DNA of 64,000 nucleotides from Gnetum montanum (taxonomy: Eukaryota > Streptophyta > Gnetopsida > Gnetales > Gnetaceae), in the NCBI GenBank assembly GCA_015680685.1, contig MNCI01010776.1, positions 11,055 to 75,054 of the forward strand, in the 5' to 3' direction. This document shows, one piece after another, positions 23,083 to 34,304 of this stretch. The notes under the pieces are model-generated. The model saw only the letters and a list, made by a program, of their open reading frames with translations, was not told where the DNA came from and made no database searches. The translations under genes were made by a program, and so were the position numbers. How positions within the stretch are numbered: position 1 is the first letter of the stretch; each line of letters begins with the position of its first letter.

Positions 23083-23886
23083 TGATGGGATGTGATATCG
23101 CATGGGCCACGATATCGAGTATGCGATGTATCGTACACGATATCACATCTTCTCTCGTGATATCGCGTCCCGCCGCCAAATCTATAAATAAGAGGCAGCT
23201 CTCCCTTATTTCTCAATCTAGATCTAGACCCTTAGAGAAACTCTGGCAGTTTTACCTCTCTAGAGATAGAATAATTTCCATGTGCCCACAGTAGGAGCTC
23301 CAAAGTGAACGGATCTTTATTCGAGCAATTTTGTACCTGAACGCACAATTGTGTACGGCAATAAAGATGAAATGTTGGATAAACCTTGCAGTGCATGGAC
23401 TAAGATAAATATGATTTTAATTAATCTTATTTACTGCTTTCCTAATTAATCTCTCTCAACCCTCAACACTCCTAAGTGCATTCAGTACAACCACTTCGAG
23501 CATGTGCGTTACGATTGGTAATCCCAGCAACGAATAGCATTTGGTAATCCCAGAAGGTTGCATTGGTTCAGGGTGTGAGCGACAAGTGGGAATGGATACT
23601 GATGCTAGGCATTAGAACTTAGTTAGTTAAAGTTAGTTACTTAGTGTCTTCACCCTTTCCCTCATTAGCATAGGTGTTAAAAAATAAGAGACATAGAAAT
23701 CACATACCTTAGACTTGCTTAACCATACAACCGTGACAAATACAAGTAAGTTTGGGAAGACAACGAATGATTAACCTTAAGTATTCCATAAGTCATGTAG
23801 GCACTTAGTCTATGATGTTCGATCGGATCACGTGTGTAATGCTCTTATTCGTATGGTTGAGTGTAGGGGTACCTTGCCACTCATCA
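23083..23886 (+). repeat. 3' LTR of element A (804 bp)
   Basis: It starts TGATGGGATGTGATATCGC directly after the polypurine tract TCATGGGGGTA and ends CCTTGCCACTCATCA. A TATA box (TATAAATA) is at 23183. It differs from the 5' LTR at scattered sites, mostly transitions, so the insertion is not recent. Confidence 0.93.
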
Positions 23887-23891
23887 TTGAC

Positions 23892-25560
23892 AATCCCTCC
23901 TTCCATGACTGAATTTTGGAATTGTTATTTGAATGAGATTGATTCCTAGACTCTTCTTGATTTGAGCCTTCTTTTTCTTGATGGTCTTTAATATTGTTAT
24001 TTTTTAAATTTTGTTAAACTTGAATATGACTTTGTTGGAATGTATATGCCCTCCTTTCAATTTTAAGAATGAGACTTCTTGAATCTTCTTGTCTTGAACT
24101 TTTTAAAGTCTTCCTAAATCTTTGAGGCTTTCTTGAGGTTAAAACTACTAAAATGTTAGGAGAAATTCTTAAGAATTTTGAGGCTAAAATATGAAATCTT
24201 CAAATCTTCTTATCTTGAACATGTATTTTTTAAATTTTTTTTGAGCTCTTTGTAATTTTGAGATCTTTAATTCTTTTGAGACTTCTTCAGCATTTGGCTG
24301 AAACTTTCTTTGATTTTCTTAAGATTTTGTATTGTCTTTTCTTTAATTTCTTGAGTCTTCCCTCTTTGTTAAGGTTTTCCTTAATTTTAATGGCTTATTT
24401 TATGCCACTTAAAATATGTTAGGACCATTTTGGCCATCATTTGGACCTTTTATGCTACTATGAGCATTTTGTATGCCTCTTGGCCAAATCTTTTATGTTT
24501 TTATGGATATTTTTTATCTCATTTTGGCCATTACATTATGAGAAGAGAGAAATTGTAAATATTTCCTCTTTAAGAACCTATGGAGTACTAGACATAAGGG
24601 CATTTAGGAGAGCCATCCTTTCCATCATTTATATATGGTTTATAATAATTTATAAAGACAATTTTTAAAAACATATTTGTCAACAAGACTTTGAAAAGTT
24701 TCTTTGATCTTTGACCACAATGAGAAAAGGAATTATGAGAAAGAATATTTTTCCTTCATCTTATCATTGAAAAGAATCATTGAAACTTTACATGATATTT
24801 TATCCTTGTCTTTGGAGATGATTTGATCTCCTTCTTGTAATCTTTGAAAGGGTTTGATGTTCCTCTTCAAATCTTTGAAACTTTGAGAAATTTTATTTTT
24901 GAGAAATGCCTTATTATTGAAATAAAATTTTTTATTCTTCAAAATTATTTTGATATAATATGCCTCTTAACTTTCAAACATGATCTCTAATTGAATTCTC
25001 CAAAATTTCTTATCAAACTTTAAACAAACAACTTTTCCTTCATCTAATTATGCCTTTTGGACCCTAAAATCCATGAATCAAACCTTTATGCTCAAATACC
25101 GCTATTAGAGACTAGTGGAAGCATGAATTTAATTTTTCTCCAAAGTTTGAATATACTGTTACTAATTGCTATAGAAATTGATAAGTCTTCAATTCTTCAT
25201 GTTTCAAGCAATATCACTAAACATAACTCAATTGATAATAATCAATGTGATATCGATCTATATTGCTTAATCGATACAAATTGATATTATTATATTTTTA
25301 TTATTGGAAGTTTTTGATGTGTTGAGAAATATGATATGCCTCTGGAGATTTTTACACATCGTTGGAGGTTACTGTTTAGTGATGTAAATTAATTGATAGA
25401 GAATTTTAATTTTGAAATGCCAAATGTTAATGGAATTTGATTTATTTTACCTTAGATTGGACATGAATCTATAGATATGATATTATAAAGCACAAAGCTC
25501 ATAGAAAATGAAATAGACTTTACAAATTTAAGTTAAAAGGAATGAAATCTTGGAGAAACT
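23892..25560. other. Gene-free T-rich stretch
   Basis: No gene is visible. From about 23930 to 24380 short variants of CTTCTTGAATCTTCTTGTCTTGAAC recur in a degenerate way. It continues the flank on the left of element A and may be part of an older repeat or an intron. Nothing else recognisable. Confidence 0.5.
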
Positions 25561-25577
25561 TGATCAACTTTACACAA

Positions 25578-25990
25578 GTTCTTTTTTACTGTATGCCTCT
25601 ATAAAGAGCTAAATCTTTATTTATTTGCAATTTCTTCAAATCATCTTTGATTATTTTCCCCCATATCTTCTTTGATATTTATCTTAGTGGCTTTCATGAA
25701 ATAGTGATGTAGAAACCTTTATTTGTAGGATCATTATCTTTTTGCACATGTCCAAACTATCTGAGCCACAATTCTTGTAACTTATCTAAAATAGAAATCA
25801 GTTGAAGTCTTTCTCTAATGTTTTTATTTTTTAATTGATCTCTTCTAGCAACATTCAACATCCATTAAAGCATTCACATTTCTACCACACTAATTTCTTA
25901 GTCATGCCTCTTTGGTACTACCCAATATTCAACATCATATATGATAGTAGGCTTGATTGTTGTCCTGTAAAAATTTCCCTTTGACTTCAT
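25578..25990 (-). pseudogene. 3' end of an RTE-type LINE, minus strand
   Basis: The reverse complement encodes pieces typical of the C-terminus of plant RTE LINE reverse transcriptases: a TIIYDVEYWVV-like segment followed by a leucine and arginine rich part, FGHVQK, a Gly-Arg-rich motif and a W-x-K-I-I-K-D-D-L-K-K segment ending in DLALYRG. It matches the plus-strand copy at 26305-26760 over about 400 bp in opposite orientation. Only the 3' end is present (5' truncation is usual for LINEs). Many stops and indels. Confidence 0.72.
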
Positions 25991-26006
25991 TGATATTATT
26001 TTATAG

Positions 26007-26112
26007 TCAAATTATAACTTTATAACTCGAGATTACCTACTAGAATTGAAATCATAACTTAAAGCTTCCAAATCAAAGGCGTTACCATTAGGCTTATACT
26101 ACAACCACACAC
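26007..26112 (-). mobile_element. tRNA-derived SINE-like copy 1
   Basis: On the minus strand a box A-like TAAGCCTAATGGTAACG (26096-26080) is followed about 23 bp later by a box B-like GTTATGATTTCAATTC (26058-26043), the spacing of a tRNA-derived promoter. A second copy at 26843-26950 shares the whole unit of about 100 bp including the 3' part TTATAAAGTTATAATTTGA. Confidence 0.6.
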
Positions 26113-26279
26113 CTCCATCTCCTCCCATACCAAAAAAAAAAAAAAAAGCTTCGGCATCTTACTTTCCTATTATGTTTCTTATAGGAGGGGAGAGGGTGGT
26201 AGGGGTGGGTAAGGTGTTGGAACTTGAAATATGTAGTGTAGCAATATTTACTCCTAAGATAAGCTAGTGGTGTTCTTTG

Positions 26280-26760
26280 TGATAAAAGAATACTAATAGA
26301 ATTAAAGGGGAGATTTTACAAGATAGCAATTAGGCCTACTATCTTATATGGTGCTAAATGTTGGGTAGTACAAAAGAGGCATGAACAATATTTTAATGGA
26401 TGTTAAATATTACTAGAAAAGATAAACTACATAATACAAACATCAAAAAAATACTTGGAGTGACTTCTATTTTAGATAAGCTACAATAATATAGGCTTAG
26501 ATAGTTTGGACATGTGCAAAAAAGATGAGATAATGAGCCTATGAACAAAGGCTGCTACATCAATGTTCCAGGAAAGCCATCAAAAGGAAGATTAAAAAAG
26601 ACATGGGAAAAAGTGATCAAAGATGATTTAAAGAAACTATGAATAAACTAAAATCTAGCTCTTTATAGAGGCGAATAGTGAAAAAAAACCATGTAGATGA
26701 CCCCATTATGTTGGGACAAGGCTAGGATGATGATGATGATGATGAGGGTGAAGGATCATA
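26280..26760 (+). pseudogene. 3' end of an RTE-type LINE with (GAT)n tail, plus strand
   Basis: Translated pieces read RPTILYGAKCWVVQKRHEQ, RLRQFGHVQKR, GKPSKGRLKKTWEKVIKDDL and NLALYRGE, then DDPIMLG. This is the order of the C-terminal end of plant RTE LINE proteins (YGxExW, RWxGHVxRR, RGRPKxTWxxVIxxDL, DR, DP). It ends in a GATGAT microsatellite at 26725-26746, as RTE elements often do. It is the mirror image of the copy at 25578-25990, so the two form an inverted repeat with a spacer of about 300 bp. Confidence 0.78.
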
Positions 26761-26842
26761 TAGGATCGTTGCTTAGGGGCTCAATGCTCATCCTATAAAG
26801 GTGGGGTTTTGGGAGAGTTAGTGAATGGATAAAAGTTATACA

Positions 26843-26950
26843 ATCAAATTATAATTTTATAACTTAGTATTACCCACTAGAATTGTATTTATACCTTGAA
26901 GTTGCCAAATCAAGAGTCTTATCACTAAGCTAACATAAGCTAATATTATA
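26843..26950 (-). mobile_element. tRNA-derived SINE-like copy 2
   Basis: On the minus strand GTTAGCTTAGTGATAAG (box A-like, about 26934-26918) is followed by GGTATAAATACAATTC (box B-like, about 26895-26880) and TAGTGGGTAA, then a 3' part shared with copy 1. The match to a tRNA-like head is better here than in copy 1. Confidence 0.6.
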
Positions 26951-27808
26951 CAGATTAAGAAGTAATGTTACTGCAAGTAATTGGATTATTGTTAATGTAC
27001 TAATGTATTGTGAAATTGAGTGATATAAATATACATTACCCCGTTCATTCAAAAATAAGATATGATACATTGGAAAGAGAGAAAGAAGGGGTAGGAGGAT
27101 GCAAGTTTGGGAATTGAGGGTGTTAACAAGATAAATAAAATAATACTATAAATTAAATCTTTTTATTATGTCTAGTAAATCACAAAGGATTTAATGGATA
27201 GTTACAAAGCCTTACATTTGAAGAAAGTTGAAAACATTATTGATGTAATGCCCCACGGAGATAAAATCAATTTGAAAGAAAACAATTAATATTGATCTTA
27301 TAATTCATTCAAATCTAACACAAAGAAGGGCAAAATAAAAAGATACGAAACCCTAAACCCTTGTCTTAAACATATGAGAAATTTTTTTCTCTCAATGTTT
27401 TCTTTGTAGAAGTAAAAGCTCGTTTTCTCATATTTCTTTTGAGTGTCGTGTTTCTTAGCATGCTTGAAAATGGACATTCAAAATTTGTAACAACTTTCGA
27501 CCAAGTATTAATGAAGTCATTCTTGGTGATTAGTTTGCTTTGTCTACTTCCTTTCTTTGCTTTTGGAAATGTCTTCAACCACTTTGTTTCTCCTTTATTT
27601 GGAAGCTTCGATGTATAGTTATTTTCCAACAACAAGAGCATAACTATGATTCTCAAAGATGTTACTTTTCAACTAGAACTTTAAGCAAAAAATCTTTTAG
27701 TAAAAGCCAAACAATTAATTTGTTTTCTATAGTATTAATTTTTTTTTTGTTTTGAAGGCTCAAGGATGGGAAGTTCTCAGTTTTTATTGCTATTTGTTCT
27801 TTATTTTT

Positions 27809-28290
27809 GATTAATGGATTCTTTTATCTTTAGAGAGAGTTTTTTCCTTCTGCTTACAAGAAATTCTTTAAGAAGAAGTGAAAACTTGTAAGGGTGCTTT
27901 TAAATAACAGTAAAACATGATCCTTTTCCTACCCTAGAGAAGAGGTTTTTTTAGAATTGGTTGTAGGGATGAAAATTTGAAAAGACATCCCTAAAACCAT
28001 TGGGCTTTTTCTTTAGACTCACTTTTTTGAGCTATGTATTATGAATTTTTAAAATATTATTATTCTTTTTTTGAGATCTAACATCCATCTCCTCTTTTAT
28101 CTTTAGAGAGAGTTTTTTTTTTCTTTACAAGAAACCCTTTAGTAAGAAGTGAAAACCCATGAGGGAGTTGTTGAATAAAGGCAAAGCCTAATCCTTTTCT
28201 TACTTGAGAAGGGAGGCTTTTAAAGATTGGTTGTAAGGATAAACCTGCTAAAACTATTGGGCTCTTTCTTTATTGATTTGATATACTCTA
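27809..28290. repeat. Tandem duplication, unit about 285 bp, diverged
   Basis: TCTTTTATCTTTAGAGAGAG at about 27810 and 28095 starts two copies. Both continue with ACAAGAA..CTTTAGNAAGAAGTGAAAAC, GATTGGTTGTARGGAT and CTAAAAC.ATTGGGCT..TTCTTTA. Copies differ by substitutions and small indels. Confidence 0.8.
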
Positions 28291-28371
28291 AATTTTTTTT
28301 AATCGTAGTATATAGTTGCCTTTTTCCTTTTTTATTAAAAGTATGATTACAATCAATAATCTTTTGCCTAA

Positions 28372-28492
28372 CAAAACAATAAACTAACCCATTTATCCCC
28401 ACGAATCACTCTCAAGAGGCGGTAGCATGATAACGAAACAGTAAACTAACCCATTTATCCCCACGAATTACTGTCAAGGGGCGGTAGCACGA
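28372..28492. repeat. Tandem duplication, unit about 61 bp, GC-richer than surroundings
   Basis: AACTAACCCATTTATCCCCA begins both copies (about 28382 and 28443), each followed by CGAATYACTSTCAAGRGGCGGTAGCA. The second copy runs into GCACCGTATGGTGC, a short inverted repeat. Confidence 0.85.
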
Positions 28493-28974
28493 AAAGCACC
28501 GTATGGTGCGGCTAAGGGTATATTTTTCCAACCAGTTTCTTATCTTTAACGATGTAAATTTCTAACGCGCTAGGATTCAGCTCAAATGGTGTGAAAGCCT
28601 AACTCTACTCAACAATTGTGTTCGATTTATTTGTGTCTGTAAATTAGACTCGATTTAGTGCTCTTAGGTTCCTCGCATGTATCAGGTCCATCATGCCTGG
28701 GCACTGCATGTTACGTTTTGATTTTTGTTTGAGTGAAGATTGTGAAATGCAGATGCTGAAATACTAAGATCCAACGCCTATTCACATGTGATGATCCACG
28801 GAGAGCTTAATATTCCTAATGCATTTTATTAGTTTTCATTTCCTTCCTTTTCGTTGCCATTTGCGTCTAATACCTGACAATAAAAGTATAGTTTAGGAGA
28901 AGGATATATGGACGTTTCGTTTTGGAGTCGCACTGGTGCATATGATGAAAATTTTTTATATAACTTGATTTTCC

Positions 28975-29215
28975 ATGAGGTTCACAAAATCGAGCTTTTT
29001 AAGACTCATGCATCGTCAGGGTTGTTATTAGCTTCTAGAAGTTTCTGTTGCGATTCATTAACGAAATCTCAAAATTTTCACTGCTTTTGGTGCATACGAT
29101 GGACTTTTATTGTAGAACCGAATTTTTTATGAGGCTTACAAAATTGAGCTTTTTAAAACTGATGCACCGGTAGGGTTTTTATTAGCTTCTGGAGGTTTTG
29201 GTTTCAATTCATTAA
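28975..29215. repeat. Direct repeat, period about 155 bp
   Basis: ATGAGGTTCACAAAATCGAGC (about 28976) recurs as ATGAGGCTTACAAAATTGAGC (about 29130), followed in both by CTTTTTAARACT.ATGCA and TTATTAGCTTCTRGARGTTT. Diverged copies. Confidence 0.8.
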
Positions 29216-29980
29216 CTAGCATGTGTTTTTGCCATATCTAAGTTTAGGTTATGTTGGTTTTGTTTTCTTTTGTGTGGCAATGATTTTTTAAAAATTTGTG
29301 ATAACTTGTGGCTCTGATAGATATTTGGTTGCGTGTTCGGGAATCTTAGTTTCTTGTTACGAGTTCGACTTATTTGTTGGTTTTTATTTTTAATTTTTGG
29401 TTAATGTTCTTACTTTTAAATTCATGAAGTGCAGAGGATGTTATCTTGACAATTCAACTCCTATTTTCTTTGGTGAAGGATAGAACGTGTGCAAAACTGA
29501 TGCACTTTATGATCATAACCTGTGATTCTGCCCCAGCCATATGGCATGTTTTTCTCCTAGATTTTTTCATTGTTTTTAAATTTTGGGCTTGAGTTTGCAA
29601 GGTGCATGTTCATTTTGCCCCTTCACTGATGTTTATGTTGCATGTCTCTATAATTGTTTCATTGTTTTATACTTGTTATCTCTAAACATTGGTGATTCAC
29701 GGTTCATGTTGCTTTACGCATCGGTAACTGTTTTATGAGATGCTCTATTAAACTTACAATGAATTTCATTATGATTCATGATGATGATTTCTTTGTTCTT
29801 GAATTGATAATTCGAAGAGTTAAAAAAATATATTAATAAAAAGGATACTGAATCCCCAAATATGTGAAAGATTCTTGTAATTTTTCTTAAAAAAAGAGAC
29901 TTCAAATACAATTTCAACCTTCATGTAGGCATCAACTTAGAAAATGACAACTTTGGAGGCTTGCCACAAATATGTTAGCC

Positions 29981-30126
29981 ATGTTCTGTGGCTTTAGCAA
30001 GGGTAATAACTCACATTCAAACTAGATCTGTATTCAGTTCTTTGAAAAATGAAATGTTCTGTGGCTTTAGCAAGGGTAATAACTCACATTCAAACTAGAT
30101 CTGTATTCAGTTCTTTGAAAAATGTT
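29981..30126. repeat. 73-bp tandem duplication, essentially identical copies
   Basis: ATGTTCTGTGGCTTTAGCAA starts at 29981 and again at 30054, and the 70 bp in between are the same in both copies. A further short copy of TTCTTTGAAAAATG follows. The identity means a recent event or an assembly duplicate. Confidence 0.92.
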
Positions 30127-31085
30127 CTTTGAAAAATGAAAAGCTGGCATATGTATTCACTTATGTCCTAAGCACATGGCAGCGGAGTGTGTTGCGATGC
30201 AGTGTCATTTTAAAGTATTTGTTTTTGCATAATGTTGGTCAAATCACATGGGAAAAAAGCTGTGCATTTTTCACTAATGTATGGATTTAAAACGTGGCGG
30301 GAATTTCATTTGTGGGAAATGATAATACATTGATTTAAAATGTGGTATGAATTTCATTTGTGGAAAACAAAAATACATGCACAAAAACAACTAAAATACA
30401 TGCATGAAAACTTAGATTTTTTTTTTCTTTTGGGTTTCACAGAGTAGAAAGGGTTGCTTAGCAACATGGGTTAGTTTTTAATACAAATCAAAGCCATTTA
30501 CCATTAGCAACAATCATTTGCAAGGCAGGCAACATATTTTCTGGAGAGCTACCTTTTTAAATCAAGAAAGTGAGGATAAAGGAGTAGCCTGCGTAAAAAA
30601 GTGTGGTGTTGAATACAGAAAAGTTGCAAACAACTTACAAATTTGAACCGAGGTTGGTAACATAAGATTGCATTTGATCTCAAAACTTCATTAATGTTAT
30701 CTTAAGTTGAATTTAAAAAATCACAAGTTGTTTTATTTTGTTTATGAAACATATTCCTATGCAAGTTGTTCTTATAGTGTACTTGTCATTTTCGTTGTTT
30801 TTATACTTTACTCTTAATTTTGGTGAGTTTTATTACTAATTTTTTTTTATTATATATGTTTTGAGAGAAAAAGTCTCAAATACTTATGCCTTAAAAATTA
30901 TTTAGATATAAAATTACCTTTAGTATATTTATCAAGTTTACTTTATTTGCAAGAAAATGGATGGAATGGTTTTTATGATACGGATGAGAATTTTTAACCA
31001 GTGATTTTGTTACCTTAATGTATCAATTACAGTTTCAAGTATACTCCATGTTTGTTACTATATATGAAAGTCAGACTTTATCACA

Positions 31086-32190
31086 TTCAAATAAGGAATG
31101 GTGGAGATTTCCACGACAAAATATCTTCTAGAATATTGTTCAAAGTGAAATATGGAAATCAAATGAATCAAGGTTGAACAAATTATATAGGATGCATTAC
31201 AGAATGATATATTCTCTATATAAAAAATTATTAAATGAAATACAGCCATATTTATGCAATAGTGAAGCATTATAGCATGTTTGAGAGCCATTACAACCAG
31301 AAAAAGCACTCTATCTAGTTTTGCATTATCTTGGTCATAATACCTCAATATGTACAATGGCTGAATTATATTGTGTGGGGGAATAAATTGTGCAGAAATA
31401 CATTTGGTTAATAATTAATATGATTATAGATCATTTGCAAAACAGGTATATAATTATACCGTCTAGTGAACGACTATACAAAATTTTAAGTGATTTTCAA
31501 TCACTTACATTGTTACCAATGATTTGTGGAGCAATGGATGGCACACATATAAATCTAGCTCATGCTCTTGATTCAGACCATAATCTAGTAAGCTATTACA
31601 ATTGACATTACTACTACAGTGTTTTATTGCAAGCAATATGTGATACAAAAAAAGGTTTTTGGAATGTATGTGTAAATGCACTTGGGGGAATGCATGATGT
31701 AAGCCATTGGAATGAATCTGCAATTAAAAATTGTATGCAACAAAGGAAAGTATTAAATTATCCTACTTTTAACTTTGAAGGGACTACTATTTATCCTATT
31801 CTAATTGCTTACTCTACATATCCTATTTCTTCAGAAGTGTTGAAATTATGTAATAATATCAATTTAGAAGATCATAAATAGTTTGATAAGTTTTTATCAA
31901 GAGGAAGAGTGAAAATGGAACATGCTTTTGGTTTGTGAAAGGGAAGATGGAGGACTTTGCAATCTGTTAAAATGAAATTAGATAAAGTTTCCAAGTTGAT
32001 TATGGAATGTTGTGTGCTTCATAATTTTCTTCAACTTCATTATGAATTAGAGCAAGACCTTGGAGAAATTCAATCAAATTCAATTAGAGCTTTAAGATCT
32101 CGAACTATAGAAAGAGAAATGGGAAAAAAATAAGAGATATTATATTTCGTGAATGGAAGAAACAATATGATTTAATTACCTAACAAATGT
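31086..32190 (+). pseudogene. PIF/Harbinger-type transposase (DDE_Tnp_4), broken
   Basis: The plus strand encodes a nearly full-length PIF/Harbinger transposase interrupted by a few stops. In order: an N-terminal helix-turn-helix-like region (about 31160-31390, with a PLQPEKALYLVLHYLGHNTS segment and an AELYCVGE motif), KYIWLIINMIIDHLQNRYI, and PMICGAMDGTHI with the first catalytic Asp (about 31530-31560). Then come GFWNVCVNALGGMHDVSHWNES with the second Asp, and PILIAYSTYP, where the third Asp of the usual GDSAYP is changed to Tyr. FLSRGRVKMEHAFG and KGRWRTLQ close the catalytic fold, followed by CCVLHNFLQ. It would cut and paste the DNA transposon. Stops after SYYN and before the FDKF segment plus the lost acidic residue make it inactive. 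Its usual partner, a Myb/SANT-like protein, lies on the minus strand at 43860-44527. Confidence 0.9.
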
Positions 32191-32195
32191 GCATG

Positions 32196-33296
32196 ATTTA
32201 TCTTTTATTATTAACTTCAAAATATTGTTCAAATATAATATCGTTTGACTAATAAAATGGCTTTTGAGTTTAGTGACATGTTTTGGAAGTTAACAAAATG
32301 ATGCAATATTGATAATGAATTGAAACTATATTTGAAGTTAAGTTAGTATCTCATAGGATTAGCATTTTTCATGCATCTCAAAATAGAATACTTCTCATAC
32401 ATCAAACTTCTATATGAATTTCCTGTTATTAGCTTTTTAGTCTAGTTTCAAGAGTAGTTTGGCCTTGATTGTTCACAAAGCATCAAAGCAGCATCACATT
32501 TAATCAGCTTTGTTCCTAAATAATGGTATCATTTGTAATTGTTCCAGCTGTAGTAATGGTAATATAGAAGAATATATGCAACTAGTGGTTAAAATGGTAG
32601 CTAAGCACTAAAACTAGAGTTTTTCAAACTTTGAAAAATTAAAAGAGTTAGATGTGAATATTCCACAATCAACAAAAATGCTAGCACACAAAGATCCCAT
32701 TGTAAATACTAAGACTACTATAATGTAATGTGATTCAAAAAACGTTGATAAATATGTTTGTAGTGACTTTGATACAAAAATTTATCATAATTTTGATATG
32801 ATACTAGTGGTGGGTGTAGTAGCTATACTGGTTTCCACATTGCTTGAGAATAGTCTTCAATTTGATGTCCAAGTGGTAAGTAAGAAATTGTTTCAAATTG
32901 TGCCAAAAATTAGAAAATATTCCATGGAAGAGTTCACAAAAAATAAAAGAGCTAAGGGTAATAGATGTGATTTCTCCTCAAGTATCATGGTCAATATACC
33001 ACTGCAATTTGAAAATATCATTTCGATGATGAGATCTGGTTCTACTCCATATCGTTTTTGTAAATAAATTATCAAAGTTTTAAAAGGCAAGTTCAGAGCA
33101 AAAACCTTACAAAACAAGAGCTTGTAGCATCTCTTATGAAGCAAAACCATGCAAAAAGTGAAAGCTTTGTTTAAGAAAATAATAAAATAATAATAATAAA
33201 AAATCAAATTTTTTGTTAGTTATTATTCACAATGTTTTCATTTCATTTCTTGTAACATGAAAATGATAAATCTACCTAGAGAAATCTAACTGTAAC
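32196..33296. other. Gene-free stretch between transposase and element C
   Basis: No recognisable gene. The frame at 32798-33067 (89 codons) has no known motif. It is probably the part of the Harbinger element between its two genes, continued at 42878 after element C. Confidence 0.5.
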
Positions 33297-34144
33297 TGAT
33301 GAATCATGTTTTCACATACTCTGATATCGGAGCCTCGACATTAGGTATCCGATGTCAGAGCCTAGAATGCGATGTCAAATATCTTATATTGTAGGGTATA
33401 TGCCAGCCTATAAATATAGCGCTTAGGCTCATGATTTTCATATTATTTTTTTTGTCATAGTTAGCGAAGCTCTTACAGTCTATTTTCTCTAGAGTTAGAA
33501 TATTTTTTTAGTGCCTGCAGCAGGAGTTTGAGTGTGTATGAATCTTTGTTTAAACACTGATATACCTGAGCGCAGTAATGTAATGAGAATAAAAATGAAT
33601 CCTTTTGAAAATCCTTGTAGCACTGAGAATAGATTAATGTTTCCTTTAATGCACTTTACTTTCATGCACTTTACTTTAATGCATTTAAACTTAAACAATT
33701 AATTTCCAGTTGTTAATGAACAAAAACATGACCACTTTGAGCATACATATAGTGCTTGGTAACCCAGCAATGCTTAATGTTTGGTAGCCCAGCAACACTA
33801 TATGTGTTCAAGATGTGTCTAGGAAAGTGGGATGGGTACTTGTGTTAGGCTAGTTGGGCAATATATGAATTAGATCTAAATTACTCTACCTTTCATTCTT
33901 GCTGTAGGCAATTAAACTTATAAAACATAAAATGAGAAAAAGCATGTACCTCAGTTACACTTAAACCATACCCTTGAGCTTAACAAGTGTAGTTGGGAAG
34001 ACAACGAACGTTCTCAACATCCATTTCACTTCATAGAAGAACTAGTGTACTAGAGAACTATAGGTCCATAGAATTTGACCGGATTGCATGTGAATGCCTT
34101 AGTGATTCATATGGTTGGGCATAGGGGTACCTCGCCACTCATCA
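33297..34144 (+). repeat. 5' LTR of element C (848 bp)
   Basis: From TGATGAATCATGTTTTCACA to CTCGCCACTCATCA. The TATA box (TATAAATA) is at 33419. Upstream of it lie GATATCGGAGCC and GTATCCGATGTCAGAGCC, weaker relatives of the palindromes in the other LTRs. TTGGTARCCCAGCAA occurs twice near 33760-33795. Confidence 0.94.
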
Positions 34145-34163
34145 TTAGCACTATTGGCGGGGA
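34145..34163 (+). other. Primer-binding site of element C
   Basis: TTAGCACTATTGGCGGGGA follows the LTR directly; it matches the tRNA-Asp complement with several transitions. Confidence 0.75.
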
Positions 34164-34304
34164 CCTTTTAGTTGTTTTATGTGCGATCTAGGATTTAGTG
34201 GAAATCATTCAAAATCGTTGGAATGAATCTTAGAGTCATATCATATTTTACAATTACTACAACAAAATTTAAAAGCACACTATGTTTTTATCATCTAATT
34301 GAAA

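Larger units (their letters stand above)
17763..23886 (+). mobile_element. Element A: Athila-like retrotransposon lacking RT, RNase H and integrase
   Basis: LTRs at 17763-18567 and 23083-23886 belong to one family, and the flanking 5-mers are both TTGAC (17758-17762 and 23887-23891), so the insertion is complete at its ends. Between them are a tRNA-Asp-type PBS, a decayed gag, a protease and a non-coding 3' region. All pol domains after the protease are absent. The junction lies near 21557, where sequence equivalent to element B position about 48810 continues with sequence equivalent to about 51660. It would depend on other copies for cDNA synthesis and integration. Single Ns at 18580 and 22381 mark places where about 450 and 560 bp seen in element B are also missing; those may be assembly gaps. 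Confidence 0.92.
26951..31080. other. Gene-free AT-rich stretch with several local duplications
   Basis: No supported gene. An open minus-strand frame at 27656-27366 (96 codons) has no recognisable domain. A telo-box-like AAACCCTAAACCCT lies at 27348-27361. Tandem or near-tandem duplications at 27809-28290, 28372-28492, 28975-29215, 29981-30126 and 30285-30370 are listed separately. The part from 28500 to 29700 has the T-rich look of a plant intron or leader, but no exon is identifiable. Confidence 0.45.

Noticed and set aside
26130-26146. Poly(A) run as a LINE or SINE tail
   Set aside because: It does not follow a recognisable element end on the plus strand.
27348-27361. AAACCCTAAACCCT as an interstitial telomere
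   Set aside because: Only two units; more likely a telo-box or chance than a telomere relic.
31058-31357. Minus-strand frame of 99 codons
   Set aside because: It is antisense to the transposase N-terminal region, which has clear family motifs on the plus strand.
32798-33067. 89-codon plus-strand frame
   Set aside because: No motif, AT-rich chance frame inside the presumed Harbinger inter-gene region.
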